Below, piece by piece: positions 47,514 to 55,490 of a stretch of DNA of 64,000 nucleotides. A model generated the notes under the pieces. That model did not search any database, was not told the origin of the DNA, and was given only the letters and a program-made list of their open reading frames with translations. This DNA is from Pectobacterium betavasculorum. GTDB lineage: Bacteria; Pseudomonadota; Gammaproteobacteria; Enterobacterales; Enterobacteriaceae. The stretch spans positions 1-64,000 of the forward strand of contig NZ_JQHM01000013.1 in assembly GCF_000749845.1 (NCBI RefSeq), in the 5' to 3' direction. The position numbers and the translations under genes were made by a program. Position 1 is the stretch's first letter. Each line of letters opens with the position of its first letter.

Positions 47514-48239
47514 TTATTCGTCGTGTGTTTTTTGTACCGAGCTGAGTATTCCGCGCAGGATGTTAAGTTCCTGAGCTTCAGGTCTGGCGCGGGTAAACAA
47601 GCGACGCAGCTTGTTCATCACCTGCCCTTGGTGTGCTGGTCGGATAAAGCCGGTTTGCAGCAATGTCTGCTCAAGATGCTGATAAAAGCGTTCCAGATCG
47701 TCGACCAGCGGGTACGGCGATTCTTCATGCTCAGGCTGCCCAGCCTGTAACCGATCCAAATGCGCGATACGCACTTCATAAGCGATGATCTGTACCGCCA
47801 TCGCCAGATTTAGCGAGCTGTATTCTGGATTAGCAGGAATCGCCACGTGGTAATGACATTTTTGCAGTTCATCATTCGTCAGCCCTACACGTTCACGCCC
47901 AAATACCAGCGCTACCGGCGCGTGCTCCGCTTCCTGTGCGCTGCGAACACCACACTCACGCGGCTCCAACATCGGCCAAGGTAAAGTTCGGGAACGCGCA
48001 CTGGTGCCAACCACCAGACTACATCCTTCGAGCGCCTGATCGAGCGAATCAACCAGAGTGGCATTGCCGATAACATCGCTGGCGCCTGCGGCCAACGCAA
48101 TCGCCTGCGAATCAGGCTTAACCAGTGGATTGACCAAATAAAGCTTACGTAATCCCATAGTTTTCATCGCTCTGGCCACTGACCCCATATTGCCAGTGTG
48201 CGATGTTTCAACCAGAACAATGCGAATATTGTCTAACAT
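47514..48239 (-). CDS. trmJ: tRNA Cm32/Um32 methyltransferase TrmJ
   Basis: A 241-residue SPOUT-class 2'-O-methyltransferase acting on position 32 of tRNA. The start [20 protein letters not shown] with the [10 protein letters not shown] motif, [14 protein letters not shown] and SLNLAMAVQ are the three SPOUT motifs that form the knotted SAM site. It is directly upstream of the isc operon, and divergent from suhB, as in Escherichia coli. Confidence 0.96.
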   Translation of the reverse strand: MLDNIRIVLVETSHTGNMGSVARAMKTMGLRKLYLVNPLVKPDSQAIALAAGASDVIGNATLVDSLDQALEGCSLVVGTSARSRTLPWPMLEPRECGVRSAQEAEHAPVALVFGRERVGLTNDELQKCHYHVAIPANPEYSSLNLAMAVQIIAYEVRIAHLDRLQAGQPEHEESPYPLVDDLERFYQHLEQTLLQTGFIRPAHQGQVMNKLRRLFTRARPEAQELNILRGILSSVQKTHDE

Positions 48240-48320
48240 AAGTACTCTGTTGTGCGATAGATAAAAGAAGTCATGCGAACGAAACCGAAACCGCCATACC
48301 TTATCACAAACTTAGCTGTT

Positions 48321-48374
48321 TTACTTTTCTGCTACTCTGCTGCTATAATTTGCGCCGCTTTCCGTTCTTTAACA
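48321..48374 (+). promoter_or_regulatory. suhB promoter and boxA-like leader element
   Basis: TATAAT at 48344-48349 with a partial -35 (ttactt, 48321-48326) 17 bp upstream. Downstream, TTCTTTAACA (48365-48374) matches the boxA antitermination element TGCTCTTTAACA closely and lies about 20 bp before the suhB start. A boxA in the suhB leader, used for Nus-factor autoregulation, is known in Escherichia coli. Confidence 0.7.
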
Positions 48375-48392
48375 TTCCAGTGGACCGATACC

Positions 48393-49196
48393 ATGCATCC
48401 GATGCTTAACATCGCTATACGCGCTGCGCGTAAAGCCGGTAATTTAATTGCCAAGAACTATGAAACGCCAGACGCCGTCGAAGCTAGCCAGAAAGGCAGC
48501 AATGATTTTGTGACCAACGTCGATCGGGATGCAGAACGTCTGATCATTGAAGTCATCCGCAAGTCTTACCCACAGCACACCATTATTGGTGAAGAGTGTG
48601 GCGAACTGGCAGGTGACGATCCGGCAGTACAATGGGTTATCGATCCTCTGGATGGCACCACCAACTTCATCAAACGTTTACCCCACTTCGCTGTTTCTAT
48701 CGCGGTCCGTATTAAAGGCCGTACCGAAGTTGCCGTTGTTTACGATCCTATGCGCAATGAACTGTTTAGTGCCACCCGCGGTCAGGGCGCACAATTGAAC
48801 GGCTATCGTCTGCGTAGCAGCACTGCCCGCGATTTAGAAGGCACCGTGCTGGCAACAGGCTTCCCCTTCAAATTAAAACAACACAGCAAAAGTTATATCA
48901 ATGTCGTTAGCGCGCTGTTCACCCAGTGTGCGGATTTCCGCCGCACAGGTTCTGCCGCACTGGATTTGGCGTATGTCGCCGCGGGTCGCGTCGACGGTTT
49001 CTTTGAGATCGGTCTGAAGCCGTGGGATTTTGCCGGTGGCGAACTGCTGGTGCGTGAAGCAGGCGGGATCGTGACGGACTTCGTTGGCGGCCATAACTAT
49101 CTGGCGTCTGGCAATCTGGTCGCAGGAAACCCGCGCGTGGTGAAAGCCATTTTGGGCACCATCCGTGAAGAACTGAGCGATGCGCTGAAACGCTGA
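48393..49196 (+). CDS. suhB: Inositol-1-monophosphatase SuhB / Nus factor
   Basis: A 267-residue Mg-dependent phosphatase of the inositol monophosphatase family, which also works as a subunit of the rRNA antitermination complex with NusA/B/E/G. Metal-binding motifs GEECGEL and IDPLDGTTNFIKRLPHFAVS are present, and the C-terminal KPWDFAGGELLVREAGG completes the active site. The start at 48393 (MHPMLNIAIRAARKAGN) gives the usual length. Confidence 0.97.
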   Translation: MHPMLNIAIRAARKAGNLIAKNYETPDAVEASQKGSNDFVTNVDRDAERLIIEVIRKSYPQHTIIGEECGELAGDDPAVQWVIDPLDGTTNFIKRLPHFAVSIAVRIKGRTEVAVVYDPMRNELFSATRGQGAQLNGYRLRSSTARDLEGTVLATGFPFKLKQHSKSYINVVSALFTQCADFRRTGSAALDLAYVAAGRVDGFFEIGLKPWDFAGGELLVREAGGIVTDFVGGHNYLASGNLVAGNPRVVKAILGTIREELSDALKR

Positions 49197-49223
49197 TACA
49201 GTTTCCGACAAAAATTAAATACC

Positions 49224-49253
49224 GCGTCAGCACCGAGCTGGCGCATTTTTTTT
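49224..49253 (+). terminator. Terminator of suhB
   Basis: An 8-bp stem with one G-T pair (49224-49231 / 49237-49244) and a 5-nt loop is followed by eight T (49246-49253). Confidence 0.85.
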
Positions 49254-49307
49254 ACTTACTCATGTTTGTTGTTCCCTTTACTCCCCAGATCTACACTATC
49301 CATACCT

Positions 49308-49326
49308 GATAATAATTATTAAAATC
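49308..49326. promoter_or_regulatory. Fur box-like sequence upstream of the ABC operon
   Basis: GATAATAATTATTAAAATC matches the 19-bp Fur consensus GATAATGATAATCATTATC at 14 positions and lies about 40 bp upstream of the binding-protein gene. It is weaker than the site at 53610. Confidence 0.5.
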
Positions 49327-49365
49327 ATTCTCCTTTATTCATCAGATATGCGCCAGGAAATGATC

Positions 49366-50490
49366 ATGTTGAAAAAAACGTTTATGTCACTGCTTGTGGC
49401 GATAACGCTCCCTGCATCCTTCAGTACTTATGCTACAGAGTATCCTGTAACCATCACAGACATTGATGGTCGTAACGTCAAAATCAATCAAGAACCAAAA
49501 CGCATCGTGGTACAGGACGGACGAGATATTATGACGCTGGCCTTATTGGATCGCGATAACCCATTTAAAAGACTGGTTGCCTGGAATAACATCCCTAAAA
49601 AATCCGATACCGCGACCTGGAATGTGCTGAAGACCCAATGGCCGGAAGCGGATAAGATTCTGGATATGGGATTTGGCGATAAAGGCGAAGTTGAGCTGGA
49701 GAGCGTATTATCCAAACAACCTGACTTGATGGTGGCTCAGCTACGCGCCAAGCCGTCACTGACCGAAAGTGGTGTGCTGGCAAAACTCAGTGCATTGAAT
49801 ATTCCGGTCGTTTTCATTGATTCCGAAGTCAACCCAGCGAAAAATACTGCCAGCAGCATTGACTTACTTGGTACAGTGTTGAATCAGGAAGATAATGCCA
49901 AAGCCTATAGCGAATTTTATCGCCAGCATCTGACCGCGATTCAGCAAAAAACCGCAACACTGCCTAAAAAAGCCAATGTGTTTGTCGAAGCCTGGGCTGG
50001 GCGTTCCGATAGCTGCTGTTTCAGCCACGCGCACAACGGCTGGGGAGGTATGGTTGAAGCCATTGGAGCCAATAATATCGGTTCCGCACTACTGCCGGGC
50101 GCTAACGGCGACGTCTCGCTGGAAAAACTCATCAGTATGAAACCGGACGTTTATATCATGACAGGCGCAAAACGTAACTCGCCGTCCAGCAAAACGCTTC
50201 CGCTTGGCTATAACGCCAATAAAGCAGACATTGCAGCCAGCGCAGAAAAACTTATTTCTCGTCAGGGTGTTAGTCAGATCCCAGCAGTGGTACAGAAACA
50301 TGTTGTCGGTATCTATCACCCGTTTTACAACCACCCTTACAACATTGTCGGCATGGAATATTTGGCGAAAGCGATCTATCCCCAACTATTCACTAGCCTG
50401 AACCCGGATGACACGTACCGCCATATCATTCAAAATTTTACCTCGCTGCCTGACAGTGAATTTATCTTTGCCTGGAAACAAGGTGAGTAA
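49366..50490 (+). CDS. Iron/siderophore-type ABC transporter substrate-binding protein
   Basis: A 374-residue periplasmic protein of the FepB/BtuF class. Residues 1-24 are a signal peptide (MLKKTFMSLLVAITLPASFS), followed by the two-lobed fold with VKINQEPKRIVVQDGRD and KPDVYIMTGAK. It contains a double Cys in SDSCCFSHAHN, shared with the paralogue at 52450. The start at 49366 is placed by AGGAAATGATC. It leads a three-gene operon with permease and ATPase. The substrate is probably a ferric siderophore or similar chelate; no receptor gene is adjacent. Confidence 0.85.
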   Translation: MLKKTFMSLLVAITLPASFSTYATEYPVTITDIDGRNVKINQEPKRIVVQDGRDIMTLALLDRDNPFKRLVAWNNIPKKSDTATWNVLKTQWPEADKILDMGFGDKGEVELESVLSKQPDLMVAQLRAKPSLTESGVLAKLSALNIPVVFIDSEVNPAKNTASSIDLLGTVLNQEDNAKAYSEFYRQHLTAIQQKTATLPKKANVFVEAWAGRSDSCCFSHAHNGWGGMVEAIGANNIGSALLPGANGDVSLEKLISMKPDVYIMTGAKRNSPSSKTLPLGYNANKADIAASAEKLISRQGVSQIPAVVQKHVVGIYHPFYNHPYNIVGMEYLAKAIYPQLFTSLNPDDTYRHIIQNFTSLPDSEFIFAWKQGE

Positions 50491-50496
50491 TTTTTC

Positions 50497-51579
50497 ATGA
50501 GTACAACCACTGAACCGGGTATCCGCAATACTGCGGCGGATGCCAACACCATTATGGACAACTATCGTGGCATCATTCGACGCCGTGTGGGTGTTATGGC
50601 GATACTGCTGTTGATCATCATCGGCTCGTTGTTGCTGGACTTCACGATGGGGCCTTCGGGGCTGACGCTTGATGTGCTTTGGCAGACGCTGACCGATCCG
50701 GCCAGTGCCGATGCAGGCACTCGCGTGATCGTCTGGGATATTCGTCTGCCTTATGCGCTGATGGCTATCATCGTCGGCCTGGCGCTCGGCCTGGCTGGCG
50801 CAGAAATGCAGACGATCCTGAACAACCCGCTGGCGAGCCCGTTTACGCTTGGCGTTTCCTCCGCTGCCGCATTCGGCGCGGCGCTGGCGATCGTCCTTGG
50901 AATCGGTATTCCCGGCATTCCGGCTCAGTGGTTTATCTCCGCGAATGCTTTTATCTTTGCTCTATTGGCAGCGCTGCTGCTTGATGGCATTACGCGCTGG
51001 ACGCAGGTCGCTACCTCCGGCGTCGTCCTGTTCGGTATTGCTCTGGTGTTCACCTTCAATGCGCTGGTTTCCATGCTCCAGTTCATCGCCAACGAAGACA
51101 CGCTGCAAGGTCTGGTGTTCTGGACGATGGGCAGTCTGGCCCGTGCTTCGTGGGAAAAACTGGGTATCCTGCTGCTGGTGCTCGTCGCCGTTATGCCAAT
51201 CTCACTGATGAGTTCATGGAAGCTCACGGCGCTGCGATTGGGTGAAGATCGTGCCGTCAGTTTTGGCATTAATGTGCGTCGTCTGCGTCTGGCGACGCTG
51301 CTGCGCATCAGCATTTTATCCGCTATTTCAGTCGCGTTTGTTGGTCCAATCGGCTTTATCGGGCTGGTTGCTCCGCATATCGCGCGTATGATTTTCGGTG
51401 AAGATCACCGTTTCTATTTACCTGCCAGCGCGTTAACTGGCGCGCTGGTGCTATCGATGGCGTCTGTTGCCTCGAAAAATCTCATTCCCGGTGTCATTAT
51501 CCCGGTCGGTATTGTCACCTCACTGGTTGGCGTACCCTTCTTCCTGAGTATCATCCTGCGTCACAGAGGGAACGTATGA
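50497..51579 (+). CDS. FecCD-type ABC transporter permease
   Basis: A 360-residue integral membrane protein of the FecCD/BtuC family with about ten transmembrane helices. Family motifs are LALGLAGAEMQTILNNPLAS near the N-terminus and GPIGFIGLVAPHIARMIFG near the C-terminus, the coupling region for the ATPase. It begins 6 bp after the binding-protein gene and its stop overlaps the next start (ATGA at 51576-51579). Confidence 0.93.
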   Translation: MSTTTEPGIRNTAADANTIMDNYRGIIRRRVGVMAILLLIIIGSLLLDFTMGPSGLTLDVLWQTLTDPASADAGTRVIVWDIRLPYALMAIIVGLALGLAGAEMQTILNNPLASPFTLGVSSAAAFGAALAIVLGIGIPGIPAQWFISANAFIFALLAALLLDGITRWTQVATSGVVLFGIALVFTFNALVSMLQFIANEDTLQGLVFWTMGSLARASWEKLGILLLVLVAVMPISLMSSWKLTALRLGEDRAVSFGINVRRLRLATLLRISILSAISVAFVGPIGFIGLVAPHIARMIFGEDHRFYLPASALTGALVLSMASVASKNLIPGVIIPVGIVTSLVGVPFFLSIILRHRGNV

Positions 51580-52376
51580 GCCAGCAAACCGCTTCTGGAT
51601 TACGACTTTCTCACTTTCGTGCGGGTTATCCTAAACGTCAGGTAATCCGCGATCTGTCCGTGCCACAACTGCCACGCGGAAAGATCACCGTACTGCTTGG
51701 CCCTAACGGCAGCGGTAAATCAACCCTGCTGCGTGCCATGGCGGGACTGAACGCTTCCGAAGGCGAACTGTGGTTGGATGACACTAATCTGATGACACTC
51801 CCGTTCGCTCAGCGGGCGGAAAAAGTGGTTTATCTGCCGCAGTCCTTGCCCGCGGGCGTTCACCTGCACGTGCTGGAATCCATTATCGTCGCACAGCGCG
51901 CGTCAGGCGGCATGCACAACGCCGAAAAACAGGATGAAGTCATGACCCTGCTGCGTCAGTTAGGCATCGAGCATCTGGCATTGAGCTATCTTGATCAGCT
52001 CTCTGGCGGACAGAAACAGCTGGTTGGGCTGGCGCAGTCGCTGATCCGTCAACCCTCGTTGCTTTTGCTGGACGAACCGCTCAGTGCGTTGGATCTGAAT
52101 TATCAATTCCACGTGATGGATTTGGTACGAAAGGAAACGCGTAAGCGCAACATCATTACCGTTGTGGTGGTGCATGACATCAATATCGCTTTGCGTCACG
52201 GCGATCACGTACTGATGCTGCAAAACGGCAACCTGATTGCTGATGGCGAGCCTGCTGAGGTCATTAGCCCAGAAAGTTTATCTGCGGTCTATGGCGTCCG
52301 CGGACGTATTGAGCGGTGTTCACAGGGCGTGCCGCAGGTGATTATCGACGGATTGGTCAGCGAACCCACCGTCTAA
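51576..52376 (+). CDS. Iron-chelate ABC transporter ATP-binding protein
   Basis: A 266-residue ATPase of the FepC/BtuD class. Walker A GPNGSGKST, the signature LSGGQKQLVGLAQ, Walker B LLLLDEPLSALD and the switch His in VVVHDIN are present. It is translationally coupled to the permease. The operon ends at a bidirectional terminator shared with a convergent gene. Confidence 0.94.
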   Translation: MSQQTASGLRLSHFRAGYPKRQVIRDLSVPQLPRGKITVLLGPNGSGKSTLLRAMAGLNASEGELWLDDTNLMTLPFAQRAEKVVYLPQSLPAGVHLHVLESIIVAQRASGGMHNAEKQDEVMTLLRQLGIEHLALSYLDQLSGGQKQLVGLAQSLIRQPSLLLLDEPLSALDLNYQFHVMDLVRKETRKRNIITVVVVHDINIALRHGDHVLMLQNGNLIADGEPAEVISPESLSAVYGVRGRIERCSQGVPQVIIDGLVSEPTV

Positions 52377-52388
52377 TCACTTTGTAGC

Positions 52389-52426
52389 AAAAAAAGCACT
52401 GACCAATGAGGTTCAGTGCTTTTTTA
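52389..52426. terminator. Bidirectional terminator
   Basis: A 14-bp stem made of a gcactga / tcagtgc core (52396-52402 and 52413-52419) with seven A on the left and seven T on the right. It serves the ABC operon on the plus strand and the binding-protein gene on the minus strand. Confidence 0.9.
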
Positions 52427-52449
52427 TTATTTGAGACTGTCTGACGGCG

Positions 52450-53577
52450 TTATTTTTTCGCAGGCAGCGTGACCCAATAGCCTGGCTGATACGGCAGCGG
52501 CAGGAACTTTTCATGGAAGGTACGGAACGTCGCGTCAGGATCGAGATCTTTGAACAGCTCCGGGTGCATCCATTTCGCTAATACCTGAATCGCCACAAAC
52601 TGATACGGGCTGTCATAAAACTGATGCCAGATCGCATGAGCATTACCATTGGTTGCTACCGGCAGCGTTTTAAATGCCGAACGTTCCATCAGTTTTTGCA
52701 GGCGTTGCAGCGCTTCTTTCTGATCGGCTCCTGGTCCGACGCCAACCCAGCCGTTCGCCGTATTGTAGTTTTTCCAGTTAGCGCCAGTCACCACTACGAC
52801 ATCAGGACGCGCGCTGATAATCTGCTCAGGGTTCAGCGTGCCAAACGTGCCAGGAATGATGTTTTTGGCAATGTTGTCACCGCCAGCAGCCTCAACCATG
52901 CGACCGAAGTTCTCATCACCAAATGACATACAGCATTCTTCGTCATAACCACCAGCGCGGTCGATCATCACTTTCGGACGTGGCCCCTGATAGTTTTTCA
53001 ATCGATCGGTGACGATCTCAATCTGCTCACGGCGGAATTTAATCAGCTCTTCAGCACGCTCTGGTTTACCGACCAGTTGGCCCATGATGTGAATGCTTTT
53101 CTCCGCATTCTCAAACGGCTTCTCGCGAAAATCAATGAACACCACCGGAATGCCCAGCGAATTGAGTTTATCAATCAATTTGCCTTCATCCGTCGCTGCT
53201 TTTGACTCCAGATTCATCAGTACCAAATCCGGTTTCAGCGTCAATGCCTGCTCGACGTTGAAAGTGCCATCTTTCGCACCGCCAAAAGTCGGCAGCTTTT
53301 TGATTTCCGGGTATTTATTTTCATAGGCCAGATAGCCGTCATAATCCGCTTTCGGCAAATCATCACGCCAGCCAACCACACGCTGGAACGGGGCTTCTGT
53401 ATCAAAGGCAGCCAGCAGGTAAATCTGTCGACCTTCCCCTAAAATAATCCGCTTCACTTCGGATTTAATTTCAACCTTCCTGCCACTAACGTCTTCAATA
53501 ACAATCGGGTTAGCGCTGGCAACAACGCTCGCACTCAATCCCAACAGAACAACGACTGAGAACAGCCATTTTTTCAT
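52450..53577 (-). CDS. Second iron/siderophore-type substrate-binding protein
   Basis: A 375-residue paralogue of the protein at 49366, with a signal peptide (MKKWLFSVVVLLGLSASVVA) and the same domain layout: VEIKSEVKRIILGEGRQIYL, KPDLVLMN, and the double Cys in YDEECCMSFGDENFG. It is encoded alone, convergent to the ABC operon. The simplest reading is an alternative receptor for the single permease/ATPase pair. A strong Fur box lies 33 bp upstream. Confidence 0.87.
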   Translation of the reverse strand: MKKWLFSVVVLLGLSASVVASANPIVIEDVSGRKVEIKSEVKRIILGEGRQIYLLAAFDTEAPFQRVVGWRDDLPKADYDGYLAYENKYPEIKKLPTFGGAKDGTFNVEQALTLKPDLVLMNLESKAATDEGKLIDKLNSLGIPVVFIDFREKPFENAEKSIHIMGQLVGKPERAEELIKFRREQIEIVTDRLKNYQGPRPKVMIDRAGGYDEECCMSFGDENFGRMVEAAGGDNIAKNIIPGTFGTLNPEQIISARPDVVVVTGANWKNYNTANGWVGVGPGADQKEALQRLQKLMERSAFKTLPVATNGNAHAIWHQFYDSPYQFVAIQVLAKWMHPELFKDLDPDATFRTFHEKFLPLPYQPGYWVTLPAKK

Positions 53578-53609
53578 TATTATTTCCTTCTGCGATTATG
53601 GTCATAAAT

Positions 53610-53628
53610 GATAATGGTTATCATTATT
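53610..53628. promoter_or_regulatory. Strong Fur box upstream of the second binding protein
   Basis: GATAATGGTTATCATTATT matches the Fur consensus GATAATGATAATCATTATC at 16 of 19 positions and is centred on a perfect dyad aatgataa-tgg-ttatcatt (53607-53625). It lies in the promoter region of the gene at 52450. Confidence 0.8.
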
Positions 53629-53695
53629 GAAATGATATCCCGCCGTGATTATCGGAGGCAATGGGTTTTTAACGTGAGGTTATTAAAAAGTGAAA

Positions 53696-54796
53696 TCAGC
53701 CGGAGAATGGCCGAATACCGCCCATCATCGCGGGCTGTGCGCTGAGGTAAAGCAGAATGCCGGAGCCAGCCAAAATCATCCCGCCAGCAAAAGCCAGAAG
53801 AGAAAACATCGCACGCTGCCAAGCAGGCGATGCGCGATTTGCACCTAACCGTTCAATGACGCGACGGCAGTAAAAAACCAGCACGGCAAGTACCGAGATG
53901 GTGATCGCCGTTCCGGCGGCCATTGTCAGTGCAGAGGCCGCCCCCCACCAATAAACGTCGATCACTTTAGCGAAAAGCAGCACCAGAATGGCGCCTGAGC
54001 ATGGGCGCATGCCCATCGCCAGCACAATCATCAGACGTGTGCGCCAACTGCTATCGCGCTCAAGTTCCTCATTGCTGGGGAGATGGCGGTGTCCGCAGCC
54101 GCAGTCAGCATCGTGCTGATGAGAAGAGGAAAGCGCAGGCGTCGGGCGAAGCACCATACGTCTATCGGTTGGTACGTTAAACTGGGTTACGTGAGAAGGC
54201 GTTACGTGCAAAGGCGTTACACGCAAAATCGTCGCCGGTTTAGGCTGCCGCACGACGGCGATATACAGCTGTTTCAACGCACGGAAACAGAGCAGCAGTC
54301 CCAGCCCCGCCACCAGCACGAAGCTCCCCTTTTCCATCCAGAAACTGCTGTTATGCAACGTTCGACTAGACAGCTGCAAGATCCCTAATACTACGGTCAC
54401 CAGCGCCACCGCCATCAGCCCCTGAACCAGCGAGGCGGCAAGCGTTAACTTCAGGCTGCTTTTCAGTTTCGACGGATGTGTCGCCAGATAGGTCATAATG
54501 ACGACTTTGCCATGCCCCGGCCCAACGGCATGGAGCACACCATAGACCAGACTGAACATCATCAAACTCAGCCCAGCCTGATGCGGCTGCTGTTCCACCA
54601 TCTGCAACAGGTGCGACATCTGCTGGTGCAGTGACTTCTGCCAAATCGCACTTTGCAGCACGATTTGCGGCCAGTACCCTACGATGTAATACAGCGCCGA
54701 GGCCAACAGCGCTAAAAACAACCACAGCAGCCACAGATCGCGCAGTCGGCTCAACAACGAGCGTTGACGCGGCAGCGATCCAAGGTTTATTGACAT
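53696..54796 (-). CDS. NicO-family nickel/cobalt transporter-like protein
   Basis: A 366-residue membrane protein of the NicO/RcnA family with about six to seven transmembrane helices. Diagnostic segments are HAVGPGHGKVVIMTYL and MGMRPCSGAILVLLFA. A cytoplasmic or periplasmic loop is His/Cys-rich (SSSHQHDADCGCGHRHLPS), a likely metal-binding site, and contains three 5-residue repeats. The start overlaps the stop of the DUF1007 gene, so the two form one operon. Nickel, cobalt or zinc could be the substrate; the neighbouring Zur-like site favours zinc. Confidence 0.85.
   Translation of the reverse strand: MSINLGSLPRQRSLLSRLRDLWLLWLFLALLASALYYIVGYWPQIVLQSAIWQKSLHQQMSHLLQMVEQQPHQAGLSLMMFSLVYGVLHAVGPGHGKVVIMTYLATHPSKLKSSLKLTLAASLVQGLMAVALVTVVLGILQLSSRTLHNSSFWMEKGSFVLVAGLGLLLCFRALKQLYIAVVRQPKPATILRVTPLHVTPSHVTQFNVPTDRRMVLRPTPALSSSHQHDADCGCGHRHLPSNEELERDSSWRTRLMIVLAMGMRPCSGAILVLLFAKVIDVYWWGAASALTMAAGTAITISVLAVLVFYCRRVIERLGANRASPAWQRAMFSLLAFAGGMILAGSGILLYLSAQPAMMGGIRPFSG
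54186..54230. repeat. Three tandem 15-bp repeats inside the NicO gene
   Basis: Units 54186-54200, 54201-54215 and 54216-54230 (gttacgtgagaaggc, gttacgtgcaaaggc, gttacacgcaaaatc) are tandem and in frame. They encode a repeated VTP-x-H motif just before the His-rich loop. Confidence 0.8.
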
Positions 54797-55458
54797 TGCA
54801 ACGTCACCCGCTGTGCAAACTGTTTCCCCAGCTCCATGTCTTCATCCGGCGCATCGTTCTTATCCAGCGACAGTGCATAAGATTGCAATTCAGCATTAGG
54901 TTCCGGTGTGTGGAGCGTGGTTTTACAACGTGATGCCAGCGCAGGCGCCAGCGTAACAGCCTTATCATTCTGGTAGGACATATCGACAAAGTAGGTAGGA
55001 TCGTAAGTAGAAATCAGCAACGGCTTTCCGACCAGCGGCTGTGGATGCGCCAGCGGCAACACAAACTCCAGTACCGCCTGATTGCCTTTGCGAGAAAGGT
55101 GATATTCAGTTGGCATCGGCGCATATTTCACGGGCTGGTTATCACGATAAATATCAGTGAAATAGTGCTGCCCTAACACATTCGCCATCACTTCTGCGGC
55201 CAGCTTTTTCCAAACTTCAGAATCCGCTTTCGCTTTTCCAGCGTCATACAGCAGGTCGGCCGACGTGATGGGATCCATCGTCCAGTGCATACGTAAACCG
55301 GTGATGTTGTCGTTCTGAGTCTCGACTGTCGTCTGCATATCAATAAAACTGTGTGGGTGAGCGAAAACGGGCTGACCAAACGCCAGACCTGCCATTAGCA
55401 ACGTTATACGCCCGCCCCACCCGTTAAAAGCGTTATAATGTAACATTATTTTTACCAC
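54787..55458 (-). CDS. DUF1007 family periplasmic protein
   Basis: A protein of up to 223 residues with a signal peptide ending AFGQPVFA before HPHSFIDM, an early HPH motif that could bind metal. The mature protein is the DUF1007 domain (about 33-215). DUF1007 genes often stand next to NicO transporters, as here with a 10-bp overlap, which suggests a periplasmic metal-delivery role; no reaction is known. The start may be 55458 or the ATG at 55446. Confidence 0.82.
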   Translation of the reverse strand: MVKIMLHYNAFNGWGGRITLLMAGLAFGQPVFAHPHSFIDMQTTVETQNDNITGLRMHWTMDPITSADLLYDAGKAKADSEVWKKLAAEVMANVLGQHYFTDIYRDNQPVKYAPMPTEYHLSRKGNQAVLEFVLPLAHPQPLVGKPLLISTYDPTYFVDMSYQNDKAVTLAPALASRCKTTLHTPEPNAELQSYALSLDKNDAPDEDMELGKQFAQRVTLQCQ

Positions 55459-55472
55459 AAAATGTTATATTG
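55431..55472. promoter_or_regulatory. Zur-like operator at the DUF1007 start
   Basis: CGTTATAATGTAACA (55431-55445) matches the Zur core TGTTATAWTATAACA at 13 of 15 positions and overlaps the start codons. A second half-site AAATGTTATA lies at 55460-55469. This suggests zinc-responsive repression; it is a consensus match by eye only. Confidence 0.45.
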
Positions 55473-55490
55473 ACAGTACGCACCATTTTC

